Shown: positions 7,988 through 17,585, counted from the stretch's first letter. The stretch is 64,000 bases of DNA from JBBQNR01 sp963774075 (GCA_963774075.1 CAVZDP010000002.1:620001-684000), one strand, 5' to 3'. Made by a program: numbers and translations. Notes: generated from the letters alone by a model not told the origin.

Positions 7988-9511
7988 TCAGGGCGCGAAC
8001 GTACCCTGCTCCTGGAAGCGCTCCTCGTCGCCCGTGCCGCAGGTCGGTAGGCAGTTCCCCGCCCCGAACACTTGTCCGTCAGGGCCGGCGTCCATGACCG
8101 CGACCTGGAATGCCGAGACGATCGTGCGCTTGCCTTCCTTCACGTACCCGGCGACGAGCGAGTCGGCGGTCGTGGCCAGCGCGCAGTTGGAGCCGTTCGG
8201 CGCTTGCGCGGTGGGAGTGCACGTGACCGGAATGTCGAAACGGGTGTCCTGCACCGTCGCGGCGACGGTTTCGGAACCGCTGCGCCGGTCAGTGATCCGA
8301 AGCGCGGCGTGCAGGAGCACGAAGCCGGAATAGTCGGACTGGTCGTGTGCGTTGTGCACGTCCGACAGCGAGACGTCGAGGCGCACGTCGGCCTCGTCGG
8401 CGGGCGTTGAGGGGTCGCCGACCTGGACGTCCATGCGCAGCGAGCCCTGGCCCCTGCCGGTGGTCGAGGTCGTGAGCAGGCTCGACTCGGGCGTCGGGGG
8501 CTCGCAGGAGGGCTCCCCGAGCGGCGCGGCGTGTTGCGAGTTGGGGGTGGTGCACTGCGTGAATACGGGCACGAGCGGCACGCGCAGGGGCGTCGCGCCA
8601 CCGGGGCGGGGGTAGGGCTCGGGGACGCCGACGAGGGGTTGCCAGTCGAGGTCCCGATCGTAGAAGTCCGCGTCGGTTGGGTTAGCGAAGATAGCGGTCT
8701 TTCCGCTGCCGTCGCTGTTCATCGTGTAGAGCTCCCAGCTTGAGTCCGGCGCCCTTCTCTTGAATGCGATCTTCTGACCGTCAGGCGACCATACGGGCTG
8801 CTGATCGCCGTATCCGGCCAGTAGCGGCCCACTCAGATCGACAACTCCCGAGCCGTCGGCATTCATCTTGCGCATCAGCCTGCCGTTGGTGAAGACGAGC
8901 TGCGTGCCGTCCGGCGACCAGTTGGGATCGATACCGCCGCTAAACAGCATCGTCGCGTCGGTGCCATCGGGCTGTGCGGTGTAGAGGGAAGTAGGGTCGT
9001 TTTCGCTGACGGCTCTGGCGAATGCGATTTGGGATCCGTCCGGCGACCATGCCGGATCGGAAACAGACCAGCCAGAGACGATCTGGTCCGGGTTGGTTCC
9101 GTCGGCGTTCATCGTCCACAGCTCTTCGTGGCAGAAGTCGGGGTCCGGACAGCCGAACAACTTCACGGCCGCGACCTTCGACCCATCCGGCGACCAAGTC
9201 GGCTGCGCGTAGTTCCAGTCGGTTGCGACCGGCGTGAGCGGTCCACCGAACTCCACTGTGTAGACGAAATCGCTATCCGTGCCCTCGAGCACGAGTTTCT
9301 TGCCATCGGGCGAGAACTCGTGACCGCCCTCGAGCCCCGGAACGACGTCGTAGCTCGTCAGGCCCGTACCGTCGGGATTGATCGTCTTCACGCCGCCGTC
9401 GAGTGGGAACACGAGCGTCCCGTTCGCCCCGGGGAAGCCGGCATGCGCGGCGGGCGGCGCGAAAGCGATCACCCCGACTGAAACAAGCACTGCGAGTGCG
9501 ACCCTGCGCAC
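7988..9511 (-). CDS. secreted PD40 beta-propeller protein, copy A
   Basis: A protein of 507 residues with a Sec signal peptide (VRRVALAVLVSVGVIAFAPP, cleavage after AHA). It is followed by PGANG and repeated WSPDGxxIAF/LVF blades of the TolB-like PD40 type. After about residue 320 comes a linker PYPRPGGATPLRVPL and a C-terminal beta-rich domain with paired Cys (FTQCTTP, PSCEPP, PVTCTP, CLPTCGTG). The GTG at 9511 is chosen because GAGGGGGGAAAG precedes it; an ATG nine codons upstream has no such site. It is the last of three tandem paralogs and the most divergent at its C-terminus. Function is unknown; surface binding is an inference. Confidence 0.82.
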   Translation of the reverse strand: MRRVALAVLVSVGVIAFAPPAAHAGFPGANGTLVFPLDGGVKTINPDGTGLTSYDVVPGLEGGHEFSPDGKKLVLEGTDSDFVYTVEFGGPLTPVATDWNYAQPTWSPDGSKVAAVKLFGCPDPDFCHEELWTMNADGTNPDQIVSGWSVSDPAWSPDGSQIAFARAVSENDPTSLYTAQPDGTDATMLFSGGIDPNWSPDGTQLVFTNGRLMRKMNADGSGVVDLSGPLLAGYGDQQPVWSPDGQKIAFKRRAPDSSWELYTMNSDGSGKTAIFANPTDADFYDRDLDWQPLVGVPEPYPRPGGATPLRVPLVPVFTQCTTPNSQHAAPLGEPSCEPPTPESSLLTTSTTGRGQGSLRMDVQVGDPSTPADEADVRLDVSLSDVHNAHDQSDYSGFVLLHAALRITDRRSGSETVAATVQDTRFDIPVTCTPTAQAPNGSNCALATTADSLVAGYVKEGKRTIVSAFQVAVMDAGPDGQVFGAGNCLPTCGTGDEERFQEQGTFAP

Positions 9512-10220
9512 CTTTCCCCCCTCTCGAAGGCAGATCATAAGCGCGGGCCGAGAGGGCTCAAGCGATGTTCACGGCGCGAACACCCCAGCCCCCAGGAACG
9601 TCCGCTCGTCACCCGTGCCGCAGGTGGGCGGGCAGTTGGGGTTGAGCTGGCCGTCGGCGCCGAGGTCGAGGATGCGGATCAGGCGCGTGGCGATCACTGC
9701 TCGCTTGCCCTCCTTGGCGGTACCGGCGACGAGCGAGTCGTAAGTGGTGTTGAGGGTGCAGCTCGAGCCGGCGCTGGGATCCGGGCTCGGGGTGCAGTCG
9801 ACCGGCGCCGAGAAGCCGAACAGACCCGTCGTGCCCGACACGCCGCCGAAGCCGTTGGCGCGGTCTGTCATCTGAAGCGCGCTCGTGAAGATCACCTGGC
9901 CCGTGTAGTCGATCGGGCCGGAGGCGTTTCGAACGTCGGTGGCAGAGACCTTGATCGCGACGTCGGCCTCGTCCTCGGCGGTTAGAGGGTCGCCGACCTG
10001 GACGTCGAGGCGCGCAGAGCCCAGGCCCTTGCCGGTGGTCGAGGTGGTGAGCAGGCTCGACTCCTGAATCGGCGGGCCGCAGGAGGGCTCGTCGAGCGGG
10101 CCGACGTGCTGGAAGGCGGGGTCGGTGCACTGGGCGTAGGCGGGGACGAGGGGGACTCGCAGTGGTGTTGCGCCGCCGGGGCGGGGGTAGGGGTCGAAGG
10201 CACCGAGGGGTTGCCAGTCG
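9415..10220. repeat. direct repeat, copy 1 (propeller gene ends)
   Basis: About 806 bp nearly identical to 10981-11787, at an almost constant offset of 1566-1567 bases with a single 1-base indel. The repeat covers the signal-peptide end of propeller gene A, the intergenic spacer, and the C-terminal third of gene B, and stops sharply at the linker codons (CCGAGGGGTTGCCAGTCG). Confidence 0.9.
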
Positions 10221-11077
10221 ATGTCGAACTCGCCTGGCGTGCTGGTGATGAGTCTCGCTTGAGCGCTGCCGTCCGTGTTCATCGTGTAGATGTGGAACGC
10301 ACCGTCCCGGTTCGAACGGAAAGCGATCCTTTGCCCATCTGGAGACCAGACCGGCGAGGTGTCCGTTGCGGGATTCGTCGTCAGCTGCATCTGTTCGCTT
10401 CCGTCTGCCTTCATCACCCAGATATCAGCGTTGCGGACGAACGCAATCCTGCGGCCGTCGGGCGACCAGTTTCCCGTTAGGGGCAACGACGATTCCGTCA
10501 ATCCAGTGCCGTCAGAGTTGATCACGCAAACCCTGAAAACGTCGGTCTCACATTCGAACGCGATCTTGTCGCCGCCGGGAAGCCAGACTGGGTTCCTTTG
10601 ATAGACGTCATCGTTCGTGAGGATGTTGAGCAGTGTCCCGCTCGGCTCGATGATGAAGAGCTCCCCATCCGTGCAATTGAAGACGTCGTCGCAGTACTCG
10701 CCATTTATGACGGCGAGCTTTGTACCGTCGGGCGACCATGCCGGGTCCTTGGCGAAGAAGACCTCGGTCCGCCCAGTGCCGTCCGGATTGGCGATGTTTA
10801 CGTAGTTGAACCAGCATGGTGCGTCGTCGCAGCGGGTGAAGGCGATCTTGCCTCCGTCCGGAGACCACGCTGCGTCGTTGGACGCCGCGCCGGGCCCAGA
10901 GGGGAAGATCAGTGCTTCTCCCGTGCCGTCGGGATTGATCGTGTGCAGACTCCCAGAGAAGTTGCCAGAGTGGAACGCGATCTTCCCGTTCGCCCCCGGG
11001 AACGCGGCATGCGCAGCGGGCGACGCGAAAGCGATCACCCCGACTGAAACAAGCGCTGCGAGTGCGACCCTGCGCAC
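9569..11077 (-). CDS. secreted PD40 beta-propeller protein, copy B
   Basis: A protein of 502 residues, paralogous to its neighbours on both sides. The signal peptide VRRVALAALVSVGVIAFASP is nearly identical to copy A. The central propeller, with several WSPDG motifs, differs in sequence, while the C-terminal domain (PYPRPGGATPLRVPLVPAYA to FLGAGVFAP) is almost identical to copy C. The GTG at 11077 follows GAGGAGGGGAAG, a better start than an ATG 17 codons upstream. Four conserved Cys positions in the C-terminal domain (QCTDP, SCGPP, DCTPSP, CPPTCGTG) suggest disulfides outside the cell. No enzymatic residues are recognised. Confidence 0.82.
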   Translation of the reverse strand: MRRVALAALVSVGVIAFASPAAHAAFPGANGKIAFHSGNFSGSLHTINPDGTGEALIFPSGPGAASNDAAWSPDGGKIAFTRCDDAPCWFNYVNIANPDGTGRTEVFFAKDPAWSPDGTKLAVINGEYCDDVFNCTDGELFIIEPSGTLLNILTNDDVYQRNPVWLPGGDKIAFECETDVFRVCVINSDGTGLTESSLPLTGNWSPDGRRIAFVRNADIWVMKADGSEQMQLTTNPATDTSPVWSPDGQRIAFRSNRDGAFHIYTMNTDGSAQARLITSTPGEFDIDWQPLGAFDPYPRPGGATPLRVPLVPAYAQCTDPAFQHVGPLDEPSCGPPIQESSLLTTSTTGKGLGSARLDVQVGDPLTAEDEADVAIKVSATDVRNASGPIDYTGQVIFTSALQMTDRANGFGGVSGTTGLFGFSAPVDCTPSPDPSAGSSCTLNTTYDSLVAGTAKEGKRAVIATRLIRILDLGADGQLNPNCPPTCGTGDERTFLGAGVFAP

Positions 11078-11787
11078 CTTCCCCTCCTCTCGAGAGCAGA
11101 TCATAAGCGGAAGCCGAAAGAGGCTCAAGCGATGTTCACGGCGTGAACACCCCCGCTCCCAGGAACGCCTTCTCGTCGCCGGTGCCGCAGGTGGGCGGGC
11201 AGTTGGGGTTGAGCTGGCCGTCGGCGCCGAGGTCGAGGATGCGGATCAGGCGCGTGGCCACGACGGCGCGCTTTCCCTCCTTGGCGGTGCCGGCCACGAG
11301 CGAGTCCGCTGTCGTGTTGAGGGTGCAGCTCGAGCCGGCGCTGGGATCCGGGCTCGGGGTGCAGTCGACTGGCGCCGAGAAGCCGAACAGACCGGTCGTG
11401 CCGGACACTTCGCCGAAGCCGTTGGCGCGGTCTGTCATCTGAAGCGCGGTGGTGAAGATCACCTGGCCTGAGTAGTCGATCGGGCCGGAGGCGTTTCGAA
11501 CGTCGGTGGCAGAGACCTTGATCGCGACGTCGGCCTCGTCCTCGGCGGTTAGAGGGTCGCCGACCTGGACGTCGAGGCGCGCAGAGCCCAGGCCCTTGCC
11601 GGTGGTCGAGGTGGTGAGCAGGCTCGACTCCTGAATCGGCGGGCCGCAGGAGGGCTCGTCGAGCGGGCCGACGTGCTGGAAGGCGGGGTCGGTGCACTGG
11701 GCGTAGGCGGGGACGAGGGGGACTCGCAGTGGTGTTGCGCCGCCGGGGCGGGGGTAGGGGTCGAGGGCGCCGAGGGGTTGCCAGTCG
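10981..11787. repeat. direct repeat, copy 2 (propeller gene ends)
   Basis: Partner of 9415-10220. It covers the signal-peptide end of gene B, the spacer, and the C-terminal third of gene C. Both breakpoints fall at the borders of the propeller domain, so the pattern is a tandem gene duplication with diverged centres and conserved or converted ends. Confidence 0.9.
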
Positions 11788-12686
11788 GGCTCGGCGTTGA
11801 CGCTCGTGGTCGCGATCGGCGTCGCGCCGGTGCCGTTCGCGTTCATCACGAAGATGGGCACGTCCGGCGTACAATCGCATGCCTGCTGCGCTGCCAGATT
11901 GGATCTGACGATCTTGAGCCCATCCGGCGACCAGCTCGCCTCGGTACCCGCAGACAGAAACGATTGGGACGCTCCGCCGGCGCTCATGGTGAAGAGGTCG
12001 TAGTAATAACCGCCCGTATCAGGGTCTTGGAAGTCAACGCGAGCAAACAGGATCGTCTTGCCATCTGGTGACCAGTCAGGCAAACGGTCGCTCTCGCTGT
12101 TGTTGCTTATGTTCACTTGCCCACTGCCGTCCGGGTTCATGACCCAGATCTGGCTCACGCAGCAGACGGGGTAGCGCGAGAACGCGATCTTCGTTCCATC
12201 CGGCGACCAGGCCGGCTCAAACTCGCGCATCGCATCTGGCGTCAAATTGGACGGCGTCCCGCTGCCGTCGGCATTGGCCACGTAGATGCTTGACGTGCCT
12301 CCTTCCGAGCGCTGAAACGCGATCTTCGTGCCGTCGGGAGACCACGTCGGGGCGTGATCACCGGCGGGGCCGGAGGTAATCGGCGTCTGGCCGCTGCCGT
12401 CGGAGTTCATGACGAACACGTCGGCGCTGGGGAACGAGCCCCTGACAAAGGCGATCCTTTCCCCGTCGGGAGACCAAACGGGGTCGACGCCGCCCGTCGG
12501 GTTGTTCGTAAGCCTGGTCACTCCCGTCCCGTCTGAGTTCATCGAGTAGATCTCGGCGGACGACGGGTCGTCCCGGTTCGTCCAGAACACGATTTTTCCG
12601 TTCCCACCGGGGTAGGCGGCGTGGGCAGCCGGCGGCGTGAAACCGATCACCCCTGCAACGAACGCCACCAGTGCCAGCCTGCGCAA
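11136..12686 (-). CDS. secreted PD40 beta-propeller protein, copy C
   Basis: A protein of about 516 residues and the first gene of the three-member tandem set on this strand. It has a Sec signal (LRRLALVAFVAGVIGFTPP, then AHA-AYPGGNGKIVF) and then at least five WSPDG blades, each with a MNxDGSG insert (for example VMNSDGSGQTPI, VMNPDGSGQVNI). The C-terminal Cys-containing domain is shared with copy B. A TTG at 12686 sits 4-5 bases after GGAAGGAGG and gives the same N-terminus length as the paralogs; an ATG 16 codons upstream lacks a site. PD40 propellers are known from TolB, tricorn protease and many exported proteins, so partner binding is likely but the ligand is unknown. Confidence 0.8.
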   Translation of the reverse strand: MRRLALVAFVAGVIGFTPPAAHAAYPGGNGKIVFWTNRDDPSSAEIYSMNSDGTGVTRLTNNPTGGVDPVWSPDGERIAFVRGSFPSADVFVMNSDGSGQTPITSGPAGDHAPTWSPDGTKIAFQRSEGGTSSIYVANADGSGTPSNLTPDAMREFEPAWSPDGTKIAFSRYPVCCVSQIWVMNPDGSGQVNISNNSESDRLPDWSPDGKTILFARVDFQDPDTGGYYYDLFTMSAGGASQSFLSAGTEASWSPDGLKIVRSNLAAQQACDCTPDVPIFVMNANGTGATPIATTSVNAEPDWQPLGALDPYPRPGGATPLRVPLVPAYAQCTDPAFQHVGPLDEPSCGPPIQESSLLTTSTTGKGLGSARLDVQVGDPLTAEDEADVAIKVSATDVRNASGPIDYSGQVIFTTALQMTDRANGFGEVSGTTGLFGFSAPVDCTPSPDPSAGSSCTLNTTADSLVAGTAKEGKRAVVATRLIRILDLGADGQLNPNCPPTCGTGDEKAFLGAGVFTP

Positions 12687-12752
12687 AGCCCCTCCTTCCA
12701 CTGGCAGTGTTCCGCAGAGTGCGCGGAGCGTCAACCGGCGGGCACGCCGGCG

Positions 12753-13760
12753 CTAGGGCACGAGCACAGCGGTCCCGTCCAGCCTTCCCGCCTTGTGGGC
12801 GCGAAGCGCCTCGTTCGCCTGCTCGAGCGGGAACACCTGGGTCCGGGTCCTGATCGGGCGCACCGAAGCCAGCTCCATAAACTCCCTTCCGTCGCGCCGG
12901 GTCAGGTTGGCAACCGAGCGCAGCGCGCGCTCGCCCCACAGCAGCTCGTAGTCGAACTCCGGGATCGGGGTCATGTGGATGCCTGCGCACACCACCGTCC
13001 CCCCTTTGCGGACGGCCTTCAACGCGAGCGGCACGAGCTCTCCCGCCGGCGCGAACACAATCGCGCTGTCGAGCTTCTGCGCTGGCAGGCGGCCGTCGCC
13101 GCCGGTCCACGCGGCGCCGAGCTCCCGCGCCAACTCGGCACCCCGGCCGGCGCGCGTATAGACGAAGACGTCCTGGCCCTCGCGGTCGGCGACCTGCATG
13201 ACTATCTGGGCGGCATTGCCGAACCCGAACACCCCGAGCCGTCCCGCCGCGACAAGCCCCTTCGGGTCCGCGAGGCGCCACGCCCGGTAACCGATCAGCC
13301 CCGCGCACAGCAGGGGCGCTGCCTCGACGTCACCGTAGCGGTCGGGGATCGGGAAGATGAAATCGGCGCGGGCGACCGCGTACCCGGCGTAGCCGCCGTC
13401 GACCGTATAGCCGGTGAACGTCGGGGCGTCGCAGAGGTTCTCGAACCCGGCCCGGCAGAACGCGCACCTGCCGCAGACGTCTCCCAGCCACGGGATCCCC
13501 ACGCGGCGACCGACCTCCTGCTCCCCCACTCCCTCGCCCGTCGCGACAACGGTCCCGACGATCTGATGGCCGAGCACGAGGTCGCTCTTCGGCTCGGCGA
13601 GGTCCCCCTCGACGACGTGCAGGTCCGTGCGGCAGACCGCGCAGGCCAGGACCTCGATCTTCACCTGTCCCGGACCCGGCTCGGGCTCGGGCACTTCTCG
13701 CAGCTCCAGCCGGTCGCTGCCTTCGACGGGACCAACCTCTTTCAGGACCATTGCCTTCAT
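12753..13760 (-). CDS. zinc-dependent alcohol dehydrogenase (MDR family)
   Basis: A 335-residue medium-chain dehydrogenase. The N-terminal catalytic domain has the zinc ligand loop ACAVCRTDLHVVEG near 36, GHQIVGTV near 64, and a structural zinc lobe GDVCGRCAFCRAGFENLC near 91-108. The Rossmann domain is GRLGVFGFGNAAQIVMQ near 172. The motif spacing resembles the AdhA-type alcohol dehydrogenases of actinobacteria. The ATG at 13760 gives MKAMVLKEVG, a typical opening. It is 26 bp downstream of the propeller set's start region on the same strand and 57 bp upstream of the fbiC 3' end; no functional link to either is evident. Confidence 0.9.
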   Translation of the reverse strand: MKAMVLKEVGPVEGSDRLELREVPEPEPGPGQVKIEVLACAVCRTDLHVVEGDLAEPKSDLVLGHQIVGTVVATGEGVGEQEVGRRVGIPWLGDVCGRCAFCRAGFENLCDAPTFTGYTVDGGYAGYAVARADFIFPIPDRYGDVEAAPLLCAGLIGYRAWRLADPKGLVAAGRLGVFGFGNAAQIVMQVADREGQDVFVYTRAGRGAELARELGAAWTGGDGRLPAQKLDSAIVFAPAGELVPLALKAVRKGGTVVCAGIHMTPIPEFDYELLWGERALRSVANLTRRDGREFMELASVRPIRTRTQVFPLEQANEALRAHKAGRLDGTAVLVP

Positions 13761-13817
13761 CCGGTGGCGAGCCTACCCGCGGTGGAAACGCCACTACTGC
13801 GACGAACGTCTACCGGT

Positions 13818-16022
13818 CTACTCGTAGGTCTCGAGGATCGAATAGAGCGTGTCGCGCTGCGCGGGCTTGCGTCCGGCCTTGCGGGCCGCGGCGATGAACT
13901 GCTCGGGCTCGAGCTTGACGCCGTGGTAGGAGCCGGCCATGCGCGAGATGGACTCCTCCATCAACGTGCCGCCGAGGTCGTTCACGCCCCAGCGGAGGCT
14001 CTCGCTCGCGGCGTCCAGCCCCATCTTCACCCAGCTCGCCTGCAGGTTCGTGATCGACTCGCCGAGCGCGAGCCGGAAGACGGCGGTGTGCTTCAGGTTC
14101 TCCTCCGTCGAGATCTCCTCGATCCCGTGCGTGCGACCGAGCAGCGTGTGGAAGGGAATGAAGCTCAGCGGCACGAACTCGGTGAACCCGCCGGTGCGCT
14201 CCTGGAGCTCGCGCACCAGCAGCATGTGCTCGGCCAGCTCCCACGGCTCCTCGACGTGGCCGAACATCACGGTCACGGTGGAGCGAAGCCCCGAGCGGTG
14301 CGAGGCCTCGATGACCTCGACCCAGCGCGCTACCGGCAGCTTGTTCGGAGAGATGCGCTCGCGAACGCCGTCGTGGAGCACCTCCGCCGCAGTGCCCGGC
14401 GTCGAGCCGAGGCCGCACTCGATCAGGTACTCGAACACGGCCTCCGGAGGCTTTCCCGAGCGCTCGCACATGTAGTGCACCTCCATCGGCGAGTACGCGT
14501 GCAGGTGGACGTCCGGAGCGGCCTCCTTGACGAGCCGCAGCCAGCGCCCGTAGTCCTCGAGCGTGTACTCCGGGTGGATGCCACCCTGCATGCAGATCTC
14601 GGTGACGCCGAACGCGACGGCATCGTGCACCTTGGAGACGAAGTCGCTCTCGCGCACCTCGTATGCGTCCGGGGAGCGCTTGCCCTGGCCGAAGCCGCAG
14701 AATGCGCAGCCCACCTGGCAGATGTTCGTGAAGTTGATGTTGCGGTTGACCACGAATGTCACGGTGTCGCCGGCGAGGCGCGCGCGCAACTCGTCCGCGG
14801 CGATGCGCATGTCCTCGATCACCTGCGGCCGGCGCTCGGCGAAGAGGGCGGTCAGCTCGTCGCGAGTGAGGCGGCGGTTGTCGCGCGCCTTCTCGATCGC
14901 GCGCGGCGCGGTGTCGTCCGCGATCGTCACGTCTCGCCGCCGGCCGGACCCCCTGCGCGGGATGAAGGACCAGTACTTGAGCTTGATGGTGTCCAGAACG
15001 CCCTGGGCCAGCCACGTCGGCTCGATGTACTGGGGGTAGACGCAGAGGCGCTCGGTGAGCGCGTAACCCTCGGGCTGCAAGCGCTTTCGCACCTCGTGCG
15101 GGCTCGGGAAGGGGTGCTCGGGTGAGATGTGGTCGCCGTTGGCGGACAGGCCGCCGAGGTCCGTGGCTCCCTCGCTCACGAGCGGCAGCCACCAGTCGGA
15201 GAGGTTGGGCGGGATCTGTACGCCGACATCGGGCATCAGCCGCCTGCACTCCCCCACGAGCCGCTTCATCTCCGCGACGGTGACCGGCGTCGCCCACTCG
15301 GGCAGCGGGACGTCGCCCGTGACGACCTCGCCGTGGCCGTTCGCGGACCAGCGCTCCCGCGTCGCGCTATCGGCGATCTCCGCCACCTCCCGCCCGTGGT
15401 AGCGCGGATGCGGCACGAAGTTCTGGAGGATCACCTCCTGGATGTGGCCGTGACGCGCGTGCTGCTCGGCAAGGGCCTCGAGCGAGGCCACTCGCTCATC
15501 TTCGCTCTCGCCGATGCCGACCAGGATGCCGCTCGTGAAAGGGATCCGCAGCTCGCCCGCGGCCGCGATCGTCTCCAACCGCTTCGCCGGGTGCTTGGTG
15601 GGCGATCCCGCGTGCACCGTCTCCATCAAGCGCTCGGAGACGGACTCGAGCATCAGGCCCATGGAGGCGTTCACCTCGCGAAGCCTCGCCAGCTCTCCGT
15701 GATCGAGGACGCCGAGGTTCGAGTGCGGAAGGAGGCCACGCTCCAGCGCCCGCTCGCATGCCCATACGACGTAGGACGTGAAGTCGTCGTGGCCGTAGTC
15801 ACGCAGCCGCGCCGCCACCTCCTCGTTCAGCTCCGGCTTCTCCCCAGTGAGCACGAGCAACTCCTTGCAACCGCGACGGGCGGCCTCGTCGAGCCGCCGC
15901 TCGACCTCGTCGGGCGGGTGCAGGTGCGCGCGGTGCGTGGCGAAGGCGCAGTACTTGCAGTAGCAGCGACAGGTGCGCGATAGCGAGAGCGTGTAGTTGC
16001 GCGAGAAGGTTATGCGCCTCAT
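13818..16022 (-). CDS. fbiC: Fo synthase, CofG-CofH fusion (FbiC)
   Basis: A 734-residue two-domain radical-SAM enzyme that makes 7,8-didemethyl-8-hydroxy-5-deazariboflavin (Fo), the F420 chromophore, from tyrosine and a ribityl uracil. The N-terminal CofG half has CRCYCKYC (Cys 18, 22, 25) and the C-terminal CofH half has CQVGCAFCGFG near 435-442; both are CxxxCxxC iron-sulfur/SAM sites. Archaea have two separate proteins, whereas actinobacteria carry this fusion. It is separated from cofD-cofC-cofE by about 6 kb on the opposite strand, so the pathway is complete in the window but split in two units. Confidence 0.96.
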   Translation of the reverse strand: MRRITFSRNYTLSLSRTCRCYCKYCAFATHRAHLHPPDEVERRLDEAARRGCKELLVLTGEKPELNEEVAARLRDYGHDDFTSYVVWACERALERGLLPHSNLGVLDHGELARLREVNASMGLMLESVSERLMETVHAGSPTKHPAKRLETIAAAGELRIPFTSGILVGIGESEDERVASLEALAEQHARHGHIQEVILQNFVPHPRYHGREVAEIADSATRERWSANGHGEVVTGDVPLPEWATPVTVAEMKRLVGECRRLMPDVGVQIPPNLSDWWLPLVSEGATDLGGLSANGDHISPEHPFPSPHEVRKRLQPEGYALTERLCVYPQYIEPTWLAQGVLDTIKLKYWSFIPRRGSGRRRDVTIADDTAPRAIEKARDNRRLTRDELTALFAERRPQVIEDMRIAADELRARLAGDTVTFVVNRNINFTNICQVGCAFCGFGQGKRSPDAYEVRESDFVSKVHDAVAFGVTEICMQGGIHPEYTLEDYGRWLRLVKEAAPDVHLHAYSPMEVHYMCERSGKPPEAVFEYLIECGLGSTPGTAAEVLHDGVRERISPNKLPVARWVEVIEASHRSGLRSTVTVMFGHVEEPWELAEHMLLVRELQERTGGFTEFVPLSFIPFHTLLGRTHGIEEISTEENLKHTAVFRLALGESITNLQASWVKMGLDAASESLRWGVNDLGGTLMEESISRMAGSYHGVKLEPEQFIAAARKAGRKPAQRDTLYSILETYE

Positions 16023-16079
16023 CCGTACCTGACCTTGCCGCCCCGACGAGGGCCGCTGGCCTACACGCAGCGCAGTCTA

Positions 16080-17585
16080 TTAGCGACGGGCGCGACCGAC
16101 CTGCGCCCGTCCGGTGATGCTCAGGCCGCGCGTGTCCGTCAGGACGCCGAACGAGACCTCGCCGAAGCCGCCGATCACGGAAACCAGGTCCTCAAACCCG
16201 GGCAACAGAATCTCGGCCAGCGGGCCGACGCGGCGGGCCCTCCCCTGAAAGACGAGCGAGCCGTGAACGCCGCGCACGCGCGTTCCCGCCGACGTAGCCG
16301 GCAGGTCGGCCAAACCCGCCGCCGCGACAAGCGCGCCGTCCCTCACCGCGTAGCGGGCCAACTCCAGGCGCCCGTTCCGCAGCTCCCACGAGCGGGCGGA
16401 GCCGGGGCCGGAGGGCACGATCGACGCCCCGGGAACGAAGTCGCCGATCGCGAAGTCGAGCGCCGGCTGGGTGCGGGCGAGGGCGCGCTCGACGTCGCGA
16501 GCGGACCCGGGAGCGAGCGGAGCCACCGCCGTCGCAGCCGCGGCCGACCGAAACGCCAGGGACACGCTCGTCATCGGGCGCAGGAGGTCCTTGTGCAGGT
16601 CGACGCCGAAGATGTCGCGAAGTTGCCCGACCGCCGTGCGGTAGCGCTCGTACCCCTCGGGGTCGGTGACCGCCGTTGAGCGCTCGAGGAAGCGGGCCAA
16701 ACGCTCCGGCTCCAGAACGGCCACCGATGCTGGCGCTCCGGCATCGTGGATCCGTGGCGAGCTGGTCCCCGGGGGCAGCGGCAGATCCCGCTCGGCGAGC
16801 GGCACACGACGGCTCGAGAGGTCGAAGGAGATGTTCACCCTGTCTCCGGCTGCTTCGAGCGAGCCCTCGAAGCTCCCGAGAGCGGCGATCCAGCGGATCG
16901 CCCGCAGCTGCCGCGCGCGAGCAGGATCGCGCTGCAAAATCCGCTGGGCGTCGCCGGCGACCCTGGCGAGCACGGGTGGCCCGAGCCGCTGCAGGCTGCT
17001 CCTCAGGAATTCGTCGAAGGCGAGGCTGTCCGATCCGGCTCCCGCGTCGAGCGCCTCCTTCAGGTTCGCGAGGGAGCGCGCGGCCACCAGATCGGCGCCG
17101 CTGAGAGCTCTGTAGGCATGGCGCTCGCCGAAGCGCTCACGCCACACGATGGCCCCGCGATGGTCGCCCAGGCGCCTTGCGCTGCCCGCGTCGATCCGGT
17201 TCTCTACCCGCGCCCTGAGCGCGCCGGCGTCTCGTACTCGAATGGCGGCGATCGGCCCGCCGCTCTTGGCGACGCCGAGCGCCGCCGGGCCGCCGAGCTG
17301 GGAGCGGCCGAGTCCGCCGCCGAGGTCGAGCCCGGCCTCGGCGAAGACCGCGCGCGGTGGAAGGTTCAAGCGCCGGGCCACGGGGCGGGTTGGCATCGCG
17401 AGCGCGAAGCCGGACTCCTCGGGCAGGTACGAGAGCGCGGCGGCGAGCGCGCCCGGGGGCTTGGATGGGCCCTCGTCCCCGTCGAAGCCGGCGACGGCAA
17501 GCGCCAGGGCCGCCGCGACGGCGAGCGCCAGGGCCGCCGTCACGGCGAACGCCCGGCGAAGCGACGGCCGCAACGTATTACTCAC
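16080..17585 (-). CDS. DUF3352-like exported or membrane-anchored protein
   Basis: A 501-residue protein with an N-terminal hydrophobic segment (about residues 13-33, Ala/Leu/Val-rich) after a basic start, then a long soluble domain beginning LSYLPEESGFALAMPT. The overall arrangement (signal anchor, a YLP segment, repeated alpha/beta units with conserved Ala/Gly, FEGSLEAAGDRVNISFDL) resembles DUF3352 proteins, which have no known function. The DNA encoding the anchor (about 17498-17550) consists of imperfect 24-bp repeats giving ALALAV twice. It follows the fbiC upstream region on the same strand; no partner is evident. Confidence 0.6.
   Translation of the reverse strand: MSNTLRPSLRRAFAVTAALALAVAAALALAVAGFDGDEGPSKPPGALAAALSYLPEESGFALAMPTRPVARRLNLPPRAVFAEAGLDLGGGLGRSQLGGPAALGVAKSGGPIAAIRVRDAGALRARVENRIDAGSARRLGDHRGAIVWRERFGERHAYRALSGADLVAARSLANLKEALDAGAGSDSLAFDEFLRSSLQRLGPPVLARVAGDAQRILQRDPARARQLRAIRWIAALGSFEGSLEAAGDRVNISFDLSSRRVPLAERDLPLPPGTSSPRIHDAGAPASVAVLEPERLARFLERSTAVTDPEGYERYRTAVGQLRDIFGVDLHKDLLRPMTSVSLAFRSAAAATAVAPLAPGSARDVERALARTQPALDFAIGDFVPGASIVPSGPGSARSWELRNGRLELARYAVRDGALVAAAGLADLPATSAGTRVRGVHGSLVFQGRARRVGPLAEILLPGFEDLVSVIGGFGEVSFGVLTDTRGLSITGRAQVGRARR

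Noticed and set aside
9415..11787. CRISPR array or mobile element as the source of the long repeats
   Set aside because: The two repeats are gene-sized and colinear with paralogous coding regions, without short regular units, spacers or transposase genes.
12621..15125. Long open frame (834 codons) on the + strand
   Set aside because: It lies antisense to the alcohol dehydrogenase and fbiC genes, whose motifs are strong. Composition is typical of a shadow frame in G+C-rich DNA (Arg/Ala/His-rich, no domain).
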